From the NCBI GenBank assembly GCA_900543715.1, contig UQSX01000001.1, forward strand, positions 1 through 64,000: a DNA stretch of 64,000 bases, read 5' to 3'. The position numbers and the translations under genes are program-made. Below are positions 1 to 9,278 of this stretch, in pieces. The notes below the pieces were generated by a model. It worked only from the letters and a program-made list of their open reading frames with translations. It did no database searches and was not told the DNA's origin. Source of the stretch: an uncultured Blautia sp. (lineage in GTDB: Bacteria; Bacillota; Clostridia; Lachnospirales; Lachnospiraceae). Positions within the stretch are counted from its first letter, which is position 1. Each line of letters starts with the position of its first letter.

Positions 1-2
1 AC

Positions 3-350
3 TTATGGCGGATTGAAGAATCCTTCCGGATCATGAAGTCACAGTTGGACGCAAGACCCGTGTATCTCCAGAAGGAAGATACCATCACAGGCCATTTCCT
101 GATCTGCTATCTTGCTGTCCTTTTGACCCGCCTGCTGCAGTTTAAAGTCTTAGGAGATCAGTATTGTTCTGAAGACATCCTGAACTTTTTTAAACAGTTC
201 CGTGCAGCCCGGGTCTCTGAAAGGAAGTACATAAATCTGACAAGGAACTCAACATTTATCCGGGAATTTGCACAGAAGACAGAACTTCCCCTCACCTCTT
301 ATTTTCTCACAGAATCGCAAATAAAAAAGATGCTAAGTCACAGGTTTTAA
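3..350 (+). CDS. IS1634-type transposase, C-terminal part only
   Basis: The reading frame is open from base 3, so the 5' part lies outside the window. The product begins LWRIEESFRIMKS and continues through a hydrophobic stretch (ICYLAVLLTRLLQF). This is the usual C-terminal end of IS1634-group (IS4 superfamily) DDE transposases, where the conserved Glu of the catalytic triad sits in the RIEESFR region. The role would be cut-and-paste transposition of its own element. I cannot tell whether the full gene is intact. An IS1182-type element starts 28 bases after the stop, so this is an insertion hot spot or a nested pair. Confidence 0.72.
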   Translation, partial: LWRIEESFRIMKSQLDARPVYLQKEDTITGHFLICYLAVLLTRLLQFKVLGDQYCSEDILNFFKQFRAARVSERKYINLTRNSTFIREFAQKTELPLTSYFLTESQIKKMLSHRF

Positions 351-377
351 TCTGTGGCTCAGACTGTAGACAAAGTT

Positions 378-392
378 GAGGGTGTCCCAAAA
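378..392 (+). repeat. IS1182-type left terminal inverted repeat
   Basis: GAGGGTGTCCCAAAA, the exact reverse complement of 2107-2121. Its inner part also pairs with 411-418. Confidence 0.88.
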
Positions 393-418
393 GTCACGAG
401 GTGACTGAAAGGACACCC
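380..418 (+). other. Stem-loop formed by the IS left end
   Basis: GGGTGTCC (380-387) pairs with GGACACCC (411-418), and inside it GTCAC (393-397) pairs with GTGAC (401-405). The terminal repeat is therefore half of a hairpin as well as half of the element's inverted repeat pair. Confidence 0.7.
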
Positions 419-425
419 GGCTATA

Positions 426-461
426 AAAAAGGAGAACGGTTACCACGCCGTTCTCCTTTTT
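426..461 (+). terminator. Intrinsic terminator-like hairpin upstream of transposase
   Basis: A 14-bp perfect stem: AAAAAGGAGAACGG (426-439) pairs with CCGTTCTCCTTTTT (448-461) around an 8-base loop, ending in a T-run. It lies between the IS left end and the transposase start at 487, so it should stop transcription entering from outside. Shielding of transposase genes in this way is known for several IS families. Confidence 0.72.
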
Positions 462-486
462 CCCTTATTATGTGATATAATAAGGT

Positions 487-2022
487 ATGCTCACATTTAA
501 AGATTATACTATGGATCAGTTACAATTACCACTGTCTTTTGAAGATTTTATACCGGAAAATCATCTGGTGCGGGTCGTAAATACAATCGTGGACAGTCTG
601 GACCTGTCTCCACTCTACGACAGATACAAACAGGGCGGCTGCCCTGCTTATCACCCACGGATGATGCTGAAGGTTATGATTTATTCTTATTCGCAGAAAA
701 CATACTCTTCCCGTATGATCGCAAAAGCTCTTCGTGAAAACATCAATTTCATGTGGATCGCTGGAGGAAACAAACCGGATTTCCGTACGATCAACCGTTT
801 CCGCCTGCAAATGAAAGACATCATAGAAGATATTTTTTACGAAGTTGTCAAACTTCTGATCGATAAAAAATATATCAAGCTGCAGAATTACTTTTTGGAT
901 GGGACAAAGATTGAAGCCAATGCCAATAAGTATTCTTTTGTATGGAATAAATCTGTCCGGAATTATGACCGGAAACTGGACGAAAAGATCAAAGCTCATC
1001 TCCGGGAGATCGATCAGATCGTAGCGGAAGAAAACCGGATCTACCTGGAAGAGGATCTGGAGGAAAAGGGGGAACATACCCGGATCACAGCAGAGCAGGT
1101 GGCTGCTGTTGTGGAAAGTATAGACAAAAAGCTGGAACGGGAGCCGGAAAATAAGCCGTTAAAGAAAAAGGCCAGGGAATTTAAAAAAGATATCCTGCCC
1201 AGGAAACAGAAATACGAAAAATCCCTGGAAACATTTGAAGGAAGGAACAGTTACTCCAAAACAGATCATGACGCTACCTTTATGCGTATGAAAGAGGATG
1301 CCATGTTAAACGGCCAGTTGAAACCAGGGTATAACATCCAGATCGGGACAGAAAACCGGTATATCGTAGGTTTTACTATCCACCCCAATCCCACAGATAC
1401 CAAAACACTGATCCCTCATCTGCGGCATCTAAAGGAGAACCTGGGGAGGCTTCCGGAAAACATCGTGGCAGATGCAGGATACGGGAGCGAAGAGAATTAC
1501 GAATATTTAGAAGAAAATCAACTGGGCAATTATGTGAAATATAATAAGTTTCATTGGGAAAAGAGACGAAAGAACCGAGAGAACCCCTATTTACCGGAAC
1601 ATTTACCCTACGATAAAGAGAGAGACTATTTTCTGTGCCGGAACGGGAAACATTTGGAGCATGTAGGGAACCGAAAATATGTAACGGAAGCCGGATATGA
1701 AACCCGTAGAGATTATTACCGGTGCGAAGACTGTGGAGGGTGTCCATATGCAGGGGAGTGTAAAAGTTCAGATCAGCCAAAGACCATAAAGTTTTCGCAC
1801 CGATTAAATGAGTTAAAGAAACAGGCGAATGAAAACCTTTGCTCTGAAAAAGGACTGGAGCTGCGTTCACAAAGAGTGGTGGAAGTAGAACAGACCTTTG
1901 GAAGGATCAAAGGCTGTTGGTCGTTCCGACGATTTCTTCTCCGTGGGAAAGAGAAAGTAAAAATAGAGTGGGGACTATTATCAATCGCCCATAATATCAC
2001 AAAAATGGCACTGGAAGGATAA
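487..2022 (+). CDS. IS1182-family transposase
   Basis: A 511-residue DDE transposase. The N-terminal region (roughly residues 15-110) matches the DUF772-type domain typical of IS1182/IS5-like transposases (YHPRMMLKVMIYSYSQK). A central charged coiled-coil stretch follows (about 150-250), then the DDE region with DGTKIEANANKYSF, a conserved DAGYGSEENY motif, and a C-terminal cysteine cluster (CEDCGGCPYAGEC). The last catalytic acidic residue is probably in the QRVVEVEQTFGRIKG region. It is full length with no frameshift, so the element may still move. Confidence 0.88.
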   Translation: MLTFKDYTMDQLQLPLSFEDFIPENHLVRVVNTIVDSLDLSPLYDRYKQGGCPAYHPRMMLKVMIYSYSQKTYSSRMIAKALRENINFMWIAGGNKPDFRTINRFRLQMKDIIEDIFYEVVKLLIDKKYIKLQNYFLDGTKIEANANKYSFVWNKSVRNYDRKLDEKIKAHLREIDQIVAEENRIYLEEDLEEKGEHTRITAEQVAAVVESIDKKLEREPENKPLKKKAREFKKDILPRKQKYEKSLETFEGRNSYSKTDHDATFMRMKEDAMLNGQLKPGYNIQIGTENRYIVGFTIHPNPTDTKTLIPHLRHLKENLGRLPENIVADAGYGSEENYEYLEENQLGNYVKYNKFHWEKRRKNRENPYLPEHLPYDKERDYFLCRNGKHLEHVGNRKYVTEAGYETRRDYYRCEDCGGCPYAGECKSSDQPKTIKFSHRLNELKKQANENLCSEKGLELRSQRVVEVEQTFGRIKGCWSFRRFLLRGKEKVKIEWGLLSIAHNITKMALEG

Positions 2023-2134
2023 GGACCAGTACCGTTTTTAGATCTTAAAGCGTTTTTTTGATAAAAGAAAAGGATGTCCCTTTTCTATAAATCTAAAAAT
2101 TCATAGTTTTGGGACACCCTCTCTGTCTGCATTA

Positions 2135-3553
2135 TCAGCGGAACATTTCCCCCAGAGTCCGTACAAGGACTCCGGTAGCGCCTTTTGCCATATAAGGTTT
2201 TTCGTCAGAGAAGTCGCTGCTTCCGGCGATATCCAGATGGATCCATTCTACGCCTTCGTCGATGAATTCTTCCAGGAAGGCGGCGGCCAGAGAGCTGCCG
2301 GCTCCGGTTCCGATGACGCAGTTGTTCATATCGGCTACATTGCTTTCCCGTACCTGTTTGTGGAAATCCTCATCTACAGGAAGCTGCCAGAGCTTTTCTT
2401 CTGTTTTCTGAGAATGTTTTTCCAGCTCTTTTAAGAAGGACTGGGAGTTTGTGAAAGCTCCCGTATAGTTTTTCCCCAGGGCTGCCACACAGGCTCCGGT
2501 GAGAGTTGCCATATCAATGATTTTTTTAGCGCCCTTCCTCTGAGCCCAGGTAATAGCATCGCATAATACCAGACGGCCTTCTGCATCGGTATTGGTGATC
2601 TCAATAGTTTTCCCTGAAAGAGAAGTGAGAACATCGTTGCAGGTATAGCCATCAGGACCGATCTTATTTTCCGTGGCGCCGATGACGGCCATGACATTTA
2701 CTTTCGCTTTTCTTCTTGCAATAAGTTCCAGAGCGCAGAGCACATTGGCGGCTCCGCACATGTCAAATTTCATTCCATCCATATGAGTGCCGGTTTTGAT
2801 ATTGTAGCCTCCGGCGTCAAAGGTGAGACCCTTGCCAACCAGAGCAGTATAGTCTTCTCCGGGCGCGCCTTCATATTTTACAGTGATCAGACGGGCTCCG
2901 TGGGAGGAACCTCTGTTTACGCCAAGGATTGCTCCGGCGCCGATTTCTTCCAGTTCTTTGTTTGTAAGGATCTCACAATCCAGATCCAGCTCTTCCGCTA
3001 TTTTCCCAGCCTCTTCGGCCAGAGCTTCAGGAGTCATGATATTGCTGGGAGTATTCCCCAGATCTCTGGCGTGATTGACACAGGCCGCTTCCATAAGGGC
3101 GTCCTGACAGATATCATGGATCTCTTTTTCTGAGAGAAAAGAAATTTCCGGAAGCTTTTTTGGCACTTTTCCGATCTTTACAAAATCATACTGACTGTAG
3201 CCGGTCCCAAAAGCGGCCTCCTTAGCTGCTTCTTCAGGAGAAAATCCTGGAATGGCGGCGGTATCGGCAAAGATACATATATCCATTTTTAATGAGCGGA
3301 CAGCCCCGCCTATAAGCTCCCGCAGCTTTTTGGAAGTCATTTCTTCAGGCTTGCCCAGGCCCAGAAGGATCAGAGACTTTGTGGAGGAATCCTGAGGAGT
3401 CAGGATATGATAGAGCTTTCCTGCTTCCAGATCCAGCCCTTTTTCATAGCCGGTATAGCCAGCTAATGCCCCAGGAATGGAAGCGCCCTCATAGAGGGGG
3501 AGGAGCAGAGGGGTATTTATGGAAGATAATTCATTAAGATGATATGTGTTCAT
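2135..3553 (-). CDS. pepA: Leucyl aminopeptidase (M17, cytosolic)
   Basis: This 472-residue enzyme removes N-terminal amino acids from peptides in the cytosol, using two metal ions. The N-terminal M17 domain is followed by the catalytic domain with VGKGLTFDAGGYNIK and the family signature NTDAEGRLVL, which carry the metal ligands and catalytic residues. There is no signal peptide. The ATG at 3551-3553 is preceded by an AAGGAC ribosome site. The gene stands alone, divergent from glmS. The IS1182 element lies just downstream and does not damage it. Confidence 0.92.
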   Translation of the reverse strand: MNTYHLNELSSINTPLLLPLYEGASIPGALAGYTGYEKGLDLEAGKLYHILTPQDSSTKSLILLGLGKPEEMTSKKLRELIGGAVRSLKMDICIFADTAAIPGFSPEEAAKEAAFGTGYSQYDFVKIGKVPKKLPEISFLSEKEIHDICQDALMEAACVNHARDLGNTPSNIMTPEALAEEAGKIAEELDLDCEILTNKELEEIGAGAILGVNRGSSHGARLITVKYEGAPGEDYTALVGKGLTFDAGGYNIKTGTHMDGMKFDMCGAANVLCALELIARRKAKVNVMAVIGATENKIGPDGYTCNDVLTSLSGKTIEITNTDAEGRLVLCDAITWAQRKGAKKIIDMATLTGACVAALGKNYTGAFTNSQSFLKELEKHSQKTEEKLWQLPVDEDFHKQVRESNVADMNNCVIGTGAGSSLAAAFLEEFIDEGVEWIHLDIAGSSDFSDEKPYMAKGATGVLVRTLGEMFR

Positions 3554-3587
3554 AACGGTTGTCCTTTCTTTGAAAATCTATGTTTTC

Positions 3588-3616
3588 AGACTAGCACATC
3601 CGGAAAATAAAGTCAA
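3588..3616 (-). promoter_or_regulatory. Putative sigma-A promoter for pepA
   Basis: On the minus strand, TTGACT (3611-3616), a 17-base spacer and TAGTCT (3588-3593) lie 35 bases before the ATG. This is a motif match only. Confidence 0.5.
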
Positions 3617-3663
3617 TTTAAGAGGGCCAAAGAAAGGCCTGGGAATAAAATCTGAATTTCGTA

Positions 3664-3692
3664 ATGACAGACTTTGGAATACATGATATTAT
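3664..3692 (+). promoter_or_regulatory. Putative sigma-A promoter for glmS
   Basis: ATGACA (3664-3669), 17 bases, TATTAT (3687-3692), about 46 bases upstream of the glmS ATG. The implied leader is too short to hold a glmS ribozyme. Confidence 0.5.
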
Positions 3693-3738
3693 ATATTCGT
3701 TTAAAAAGTGATGTTTTGAGAATAATGGAGAGAATATT

Positions 3739-5577
3739 ATGTGTGGAATTGTAGGATATGTAGGAGAGGAACAGGCGGCTCCGATTTTGCTGGGCGGCTT
3801 GTCTAAGCTGGAATACAGAGGATATGACTCTGCGGGAATCGCAGTGAGAGACAACGAATCTGGAAAGACAGAGATCGTAAAGGCCAAGGGACGTCTGAAA
3901 ATTCTGGTGGAAAAGACCGACGGAGGAATGGCGGTGCCGGGAACCTGCGGTATCGGACATACCCGGTGGGCTACCCATGGAGAGCCTTCAGAGAATAATG
4001 CCCATCCTCACTGCTCAGATGACAGATCTGTGATCCTGGTACACAATGGCATTATTGAAAATTATCAGGAACTGAAGGAAAAGCTGTTAAAGTCCGGATA
4101 CAGCTTTTATTCTCAGACAGATACAGAGATTGCTGCCAAACTGGTAGATTATTACTATAAAAAGACAGGTACCCCGTTAGAAGCTATGTCAAGAGCCATG
4201 CTCCGTATCCGCGGCTCTTATGCCTTTGGCGTAATGTTCCAGGATTACCCGGGAAAAATTTTTGCAGCCAGAAAAGACAGCCCTCTGATCGTAGGGCAGA
4301 GCTCCACAGGAGCCCTGATCGCTTCTGATGTTCCGGCGATCCTGGACAGGACCAGAGACGTATACTATATCGGCAATATGGAAATCGCAGAGCTTTCAGG
4401 AGAAGAGATCCATTTCTATAATATTGACCGGGAAGAGATCCAGAAAGATCTGGTGTCTATCAAATGGGATGCAGAATCTGCGGAAAAAGGCGGATATGAG
4501 CATTTCATGCTGAAGGAGATCCATGAGCAGCCTAAGGCTGTTAAAGATACTGTCGGCGCCTATGTAAAAGAGGGTCAGATCGACTTTTCACAGGTAGGGC
4601 TGGAGGACGAGACCCTGTCTGGTACGGAAAGGATCTATATTGTTGCCTGCGGTTCTGCCTATCATGTGGGAATGGTAGGAAAGTATGTGATCGAAGGCCT
4701 GGCCAATATCCCAGTGGAAGTGGATCTGGCTTCTGAATTCCGGTACAGAAATCCTGTACTGGCAAAAAATTCTCTGGTGATCGTAGTTTCTCAGTCAGGG
4801 GAGACAGCAGACAGTCTGGCGGCCCTCCGTCTGGCAAAGGAGAAAGGCGTGCCTGTACTGGGAGTTGTAAATGTAGTAGGATCCAGCATTGCCCGGGAAA
4901 GCGACTATATCCTGTATACCTATGCAGGGCCGGAGATCTCTGTGGCTACCACCAAGGCTTACAGCACCCAGCTTATCGCTATGTATCTGCTGGCTGTCCA
5001 GGCGGCAAAAGTGAAAGGACTCATTGCCGAGGAGCGGTATGAAGGCCTGCTGGAGGAAATGGAAACCCTTCCGGATAAGATCCAGAAAACGCTGGATGAT
5101 AAGGAGAGGATCCAATGGTTTGCCAGTAAATATGCCAATGCAAAGGATATTTTCTTTATTGGAAGAGGCATCGACTATGCCATCAGCATGGAAGGCAGCC
5201 TGAAGATGAAGGAAATCAGCTATATTCATTCTGAGGCTTATGCTGCAGGAGAGCTGAAACATGGCACCATCAGCCTGATCGAGGATGGAACCCTGGTGGT
5301 AGGCGTGGCTACCCAGAAAGCTCTTTTCGAGAAGACTATAAGCAACATGGTAGAGGTAAAGAGCCGGGGGGCATATCTTATGGGACTGACGCTGTACGGC
5401 AATTATAATATTGAAGATACAGCGGACTTCTCAGTATATGTGCCTAAGACAGACCAGTATTTTACCACCAGCCTGGCAATCGTGCCTCTGCAGCTGATGG
5501 GATACTATGTCAGCGTGACCAAGGGGCTGGATGTGGATAAGCCCAGAAATCTGGCTAAGTCTGTGACGGTTGAATAA
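3739..5577 (+). CDS. glmS: Glutamine-fructose-6-phosphate aminotransferase
   Basis: This 612-residue enzyme makes glucosamine-6-phosphate from fructose-6-phosphate and glutamine, the first committed step toward UDP-GlcNAc and the cell wall. The N-terminal class II glutaminase begins MCGIVGYVG, with Cys2 as nucleophile after Met removal; GHTRWATHG and HNGIIENY follow. Two SIS sugar-isomerase domains occupy roughly residues 290-425 and 460-600 (VSQSGETADS). The protein ends in the conserved LAKSVTVE tail. It is full length, with an intrinsic terminator directly after it. Confidence 0.96.
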   Translation: MCGIVGYVGEEQAAPILLGGLSKLEYRGYDSAGIAVRDNESGKTEIVKAKGRLKILVEKTDGGMAVPGTCGIGHTRWATHGEPSENNAHPHCSDDRSVILVHNGIIENYQELKEKLLKSGYSFYSQTDTEIAAKLVDYYYKKTGTPLEAMSRAMLRIRGSYAFGVMFQDYPGKIFAARKDSPLIVGQSSTGALIASDVPAILDRTRDVYYIGNMEIAELSGEEIHFYNIDREEIQKDLVSIKWDAESAEKGGYEHFMLKEIHEQPKAVKDTVGAYVKEGQIDFSQVGLEDETLSGTERIYIVACGSAYHVGMVGKYVIEGLANIPVEVDLASEFRYRNPVLAKNSLVIVVSQSGETADSLAALRLAKEKGVPVLGVVNVVGSSIARESDYILYTYAGPEISVATTKAYSTQLIAMYLLAVQAAKVKGLIAEERYEGLLEEMETLPDKIQKTLDDKERIQWFASKYANAKDIFFIGRGIDYAISMEGSLKMKEISYIHSEAYAAGELKHGTISLIEDGTLVVGVATQKALFEKTISNMVEVKSRGAYLMGLTLYGNYNIEDTADFSVYVPKTDQYFTTSLAIVPLQLMGYYVSVTKGLDVDKPRNLAKSVTVE

Positions 5578-5596
5578 AAAGTGAGCAGGTAATAGA

Positions 5597-5657
5597 AATG
5601 AGACTGTTTGAAAAGGAAAAATAGACAAAAATCCTTTTCAAATCAGTCTCATTTTTT
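5597..5657 (+). terminator. Intrinsic terminator of glmS
   Basis: A 21-bp stem with one bulge (5597-5617 with 5632-5653) followed by a T-run, 20 bases after the glmS stop. Confidence 0.88.
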
Positions 5658-5681
5658 ACGGCTGAATTTTTATTTTCCATC

Positions 5682-5709
5682 TTGCATTTTTTCAGGAAAA
5701 GCATAGAAT
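5682..5709 (+). promoter_or_regulatory. Putative promoter for the MATE gene
   Basis: TTGCAT (5682-5687), 16 bases, TAGAAT (5704-5709), right after the glmS terminator. Confidence 0.45.
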
Positions 5710-5763
5710 AGGTACGACACACAAACTGACAGCGGGCCTTGCAGGCCGGGAGGTACATTTTCT

Positions 5764-7104
5764 ATGACAAACGACATGACTACGGGAAATCCGATGAAAC
5801 TGATCATTAAATTTATGATCCCCATGTGCCTGGGGAATATTTTTCAGCAGTTTTATAATATCGCTGATTCTATTGTAGCAGGGCAGTTTCTGGGAGTGGA
5901 TGCTCTGGCGGCCATCGGCAGCACAGGGTCTCTGATATTTTTTGTGACAGGCTGGCTTAACGGGCTTACCAGCGGCTTTTCCATATGGGTGGCCCAGTGG
6001 TTTGGAGCACAGCGTCTGGCCAGGATGCGGCATTTCATCGCCATGTCCATTTATATATGCCTGTTTTTTGTTGTGATCATGACTGTAGGACTGCTTATCC
6101 TGAATGAGCCGATCCTGCGTTTGATGAATTCCCCGGAGGAATTAATGGATGACATCAGCAAATATATGGCCATCATCTATGGAGGTCTTTTTGCCACCTG
6201 TGCTTATAATGCTTTTTCTGCAGTGCTGAGAGCTCTGGGGGACAGCCGTTCTCCGCTGTATTTTCTGATCATTTCTGCAGTGCTGAATGTTTTGATGGAT
6301 ATTGGATTTATCGTATTCTTCCATATGGGAGTAGAGGGCTGCGCCTACGCTACTGTTATTGCCCAGGGAATTTCTGCCGTATTGTGTTTGGTTTACATAA
6401 TTAAGAAGTTTGATGTGCTGCGGCTGAAGAAGAGGGACTTTAAATTTTCTTTCTTTGTTATCAGAAAACTGCTGTCACTGGGCGTTCCTATGGGACTGCA
6501 GTTTTCTATTACGGCTATTGGAACCATCATTGTCCAGGGAGCCATTAACGTTTACGGGCCTGTTTTTATGGCGGGATTTTCTGCGGCCGGAAAAATCCAG
6601 AACATTATCTGTACCATATTTGTGTCTTTTGGAGCTACGATCGCTACTTTTGTGGGGCAGAACCGGGGCGCAGGGAAAATGGACCGTGTGCGGAAGGGCG
6701 TTTATATGACTCAGGCTATGATCCTGGTCAGCAGTTTTGTGATCATGGCAGTGATCTATTTCCTGGGAAGGTATATGGTCCTGATCTTCATAGATCCTTC
6801 GGAAACAGATGTGATACAGGCGGCTCAGATTTATTTTAATACGGTGGCCTGGTGTTATCCCTTTTTGGGAAGTATTTATCTTTACAGAAATGCTCTTCAG
6901 GGACTGGGATATGGACTGGTTCCTATGCTGGGAGGCGTTTTTGAACTGGCTGCCAGATGGGGGATCGTGGCCTTGGTGGCAGGGAATGCAGGCTTTGGAG
7001 CTGTGTGCATGTCAGATCCCGCAGCATGGATTGCGGCGCTGATACCGCTGGTGCCTTATTATTTCTGGGTGATGAGAAAAGAGAAGCAGAAGGAAACAGC
7101 ATAA
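5764..7104 (+). CDS. MATE-family multidrug/Na+ or H+ antiporter
   Basis: A 446-residue integral membrane protein with about 12 hydrophobic segments. It is of the NorM/DinF-like MATE fold, which exports cationic drugs or metabolites in exchange for Na+ or H+. It starts MTNDMTTGNPMKLIIKFMIPM; the motif NIFQQFYNIADSIVAGQFLG in the first transmembrane region and its pseudo-repeat in the second half (LSLGVPMGLQFSITAIG) are typical of the family. A GGGAGGT ribosome site precedes the ATG. The substrate cannot be read from the sequence. A broken second MATE gene lies at 44172. Confidence 0.9.
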   Translation: MTNDMTTGNPMKLIIKFMIPMCLGNIFQQFYNIADSIVAGQFLGVDALAAIGSTGSLIFFVTGWLNGLTSGFSIWVAQWFGAQRLARMRHFIAMSIYICLFFVVIMTVGLLILNEPILRLMNSPEELMDDISKYMAIIYGGLFATCAYNAFSAVLRALGDSRSPLYFLIISAVLNVLMDIGFIVFFHMGVEGCAYATVIAQGISAVLCLVYIIKKFDVLRLKKRDFKFSFFVIRKLLSLGVPMGLQFSITAIGTIIVQGAINVYGPVFMAGFSAAGKIQNIICTIFVSFGATIATFVGQNRGAGKMDRVRKGVYMTQAMILVSSFVIMAVIYFLGRYMVLIFIDPSETDVIQAAQIYFNTVAWCYPFLGSIYLYRNALQGLGYGLVPMLGGVFELAARWGIVALVAGNAGFGAVCMSDPAAWIAALIPLVPYYFWVMRKEKQKETA

Positions 7105-7127
7105 AAAATGCTCAAAGAAGTAGCTTT

Positions 7128-7168
7128 ATAAAGGCGCCATAGTCCAGATCGGATTATGACGCCTTTAT
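7128..7168. terminator. Convergent (bidirectional) terminator
   Basis: ATAAAGGCG at 7128-7136 pairs with CGCCTTTAT at 7160-7168, with further pairing inward (CATA/TATG). It lies between the MATE gene (plus) and the GH120 gene (minus), with A/T runs on both sides. Confidence 0.75.
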
Positions 7169-7182
7169 TCATAGAAATGTAT

Positions 7183-9231
7183 TTAGTTTAATTTCTTATC
7201 TGCATCTTTCGGGCTTTCGAAAGGTCCTGGATAAGGATGGATATTTCTATGATTTCCAAAGTAGTCTGTATTGAAGATAATAGGGGAACCGTCTGGATTC
7301 TCAAAGAACTGTTCCGGTTCGAATGCCATTCCAAGAGTTTCTGTGCTGACAGTGCCCAGAGTGATTTCAGGAAGGACTTTATACAGGTTTGTGTTCAGTT
7401 TCCACTCGCCATCTTTATTTTCTAGAGACAATGTGATCTCATGAGTATCGTCTACAATACAGTTCTTTTCTTTTTTCCAAGCTTTTGCACCGCTTAAATA
7501 GATGTTTCCCTCTGCCCATACTGGAAGATGGATGTAATACCGGTCACTGTCCGGACTGCCCATGCCGCAGTAACCCTCAAATTCTTTTACCCATTCTTCG
7601 TAGAGCTGGTATCCGTTGTCAAACATCCAGGTTCCTACGTCTAAGTTTCCGTCATCCCAGCCGTTCTTTCCTTCTCCCTGGAGATAGTCGTAGATTTTCA
7701 CCATGCCAGGACGCTTTGGCTGCTGAACAAAAATATTGTTGTAGAAACGGTCATCTCCATGAAGGAAGGTCATAAAGCCTGCTACCTCTGTTCTGTGGGG
7801 AACATGATAAGGTGTATATCTTGGCGAAGATAAGGTAAGGGATCCGTTGTCCGTGCCTTTTCCTACAGCAGTAAGGGCTCCGGCAATCAGGTTGTGGACA
7901 AAGGCTACGCCCTGGGTGGCCAGTTTCACGCTGCGGTCAGAAAGAAGCAGATTGTTGTCCACCAGAGTAGGACCGTGGGATACTTCAATGAAGATATCTT
8001 CGCCCATACCGGAATCCCTGGGATCTATGCAGTCGTCGGGAAGCGGCAGACAGTTGTCATGGAACAGGTTCTGGGTCACACGGGTACCCTGTGCCTGCCA
8101 GTCCAGCCACAGACCTCTGGTGCAGTGGTGGATATGGTTTCTCCGATAGATCACGTCAATAGCGGCGTGCATTTTGATTCCGCCGATTTCCGCACCGGCA
8201 AGATTTTGCTTGTTATTGATATGGTGGATGTGATTATCCTCAATTAAAGAGAATACGCCGCCTAAATGTCCTACGATCCCAGTCTGTCCGCAGTCGTGGA
8301 TATTACATCTCCGGATAATATGAGAGCCGATATTTTCCTTTGTCCATCCCTCTCTCTGGGCCTGACAGATACAGTCACGCTCTGTCTGTGTTCCGTCTTT
8401 AAATTTCCAGGTAAGCCATTTGTTGTCGTTGTTTGGCTGTTTATATTTTCCCAGAGAAATGCCCGAGCACTTGGAATGGGATACTTCGCAGTCTTCGATG
8501 ATCCAGCCCTTAGACCAGTGAGGACCGATCATGCCTTCCTGGTAGGCGGTTGGAGGCGCCCACTGGGTAGCTGCCTTGGTTACTGTAAAGCCGGACAGAG
8601 TAATGTAGCCTACCCCTTCTTTGTCAGGATAGAAGCAGTTTCTCCGCACATTGATCTCCACATTTTCTTTATTTGGATCTGCCCCTTGAAAGTTGGCGTA
8701 GATCACAGTTTCATTTTTCTCTTCATCCTGCTGGGTATACCAGGTATAAACAGAGAAATCAGGATCCCAGGAAGTCCTGGATTTTACAGGATTTAAAACT
8801 TTATCAAGCTCGGTAACTTCGTATAAGGACTTGTCATTGAGATAAACCTCTCCGGTGTGGGCGATGAAAGTGGCAATAAACCAATCGCCGCTTACCAGGG
8901 TGGTGTAGGGATTGTAATTTCCGAAAATACCGTTGGGGATTCTGGCAACCCATATGTTACCGCCGCCTTCCTTCCCTTCATAAGGTTCCCAGCATTTTAC
9001 TTCTTCCGCTCCTGTGATCACTGCCTTTAAAGGCTCCACGGAAGTGTAGGTGATCCTGGCGTCTTCGGTTCCGGAATTTGCGGGATTTACATATTCCCGG
9101 TAAACGCCCGGATATACCAGGACTTCATCTCCGGCCTTGGCCAGGTTGGCAGCTTCCTGGATATGTCTGAAAGGATATTCTTTGCTTCCGTTTCCGTTTC
9201 TGGAGACGGAGGCGTCAACGTAGTATTTCAT
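7183..9231 (-). CDS. GH120 beta-xylosidase, beta-helix fold
   Basis: A 682-residue cytoplasmic enzyme predicted to release xylose from the non-reducing end of xylo-oligosaccharides. It closely follows the layout I recall for Thermoanaerobacterium XylC: a right-handed parallel beta-helix interrupted by a jelly-roll-like insert (about residues 90-200, GNYNPYTTLVSGDWF...). The motifs LWLDWQAQGTRV and IFIEVSHGP carry the expected nucleophile Asp377 and acid/base Glu416 (XylC Asp382/Glu405). No signal peptide is seen, so it acts on imported sugars. I chose the ATG at 9229-9231 because GGGAGGT lies at 9241-9247; a longer frame upstream has no ribosome site. It is the last gene of the kinase/regulator operon. 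Confidence 0.87.
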   Translation of the reverse strand: MKYYVDASVSRNGNGSKEYPFRHIQEAANLAKAGDEVLVYPGVYREYVNPANSGTEDARITYTSVEPLKAVITGAEEVKCWEPYEGKEGGGNIWVARIPNGIFGNYNPYTTLVSGDWFIATFIAHTGEVYLNDKSLYEVTELDKVLNPVKSRTSWDPDFSVYTWYTQQDEEKNETVIYANFQGADPNKENVEINVRRNCFYPDKEGVGYITLSGFTVTKAATQWAPPTAYQEGMIGPHWSKGWIIEDCEVSHSKCSGISLGKYKQPNNDNKWLTWKFKDGTQTERDCICQAQREGWTKENIGSHIIRRCNIHDCGQTGIVGHLGGVFSLIEDNHIHHINNKQNLAGAEIGGIKMHAAIDVIYRRNHIHHCTRGLWLDWQAQGTRVTQNLFHDNCLPLPDDCIDPRDSGMGEDIFIEVSHGPTLVDNNLLLSDRSVKLATQGVAFVHNLIAGALTAVGKGTDNGSLTLSSPRYTPYHVPHRTEVAGFMTFLHGDDRFYNNIFVQQPKRPGMVKIYDYLQGEGKNGWDDGNLDVGTWMFDNGYQLYEEWVKEFEGYCGMGSPDSDRYYIHLPVWAEGNIYLSGAKAWKKEKNCIVDDTHEITLSLENKDGEWKLNTNLYKVLPEITLGTVSTETLGMAFEPEQFFENPDGSPIIFNTDYFGNHRNIHPYPGPFESPKDADKKLN

Positions 9232-9278
9232 GATATCAAAACCTCCCGATTTGTTATTTCTTAATTGCATTATAGTGT

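Larger units (their letters stand above)
378..2121 (+). mobile_element. Complete IS1182-family insertion sequence
   Basis: A 1744-bp element bounded by perfect 15-bp inverted repeats (378-392 and 2107-2121) with one transposase gene inside. The flanks (AGTT on the left, TCTG on the right) show no obvious target duplication. That suggests a rearrangement at one end, or a target duplication too short or diverged to see. The right end lies 14 bp from the pepA stop codon, so pepA is not interrupted. The family follows from the transposase; the element ends are read directly. Confidence 0.85.

Noticed and set aside
3554..3738. Possible glmS ribozyme or riboswitch before glmS
   Set aside because: Only about 185 bases separate pepA and glmS, and the predicted start leaves a leader of about 40 bases; no ribozyme core or paired element could be found.
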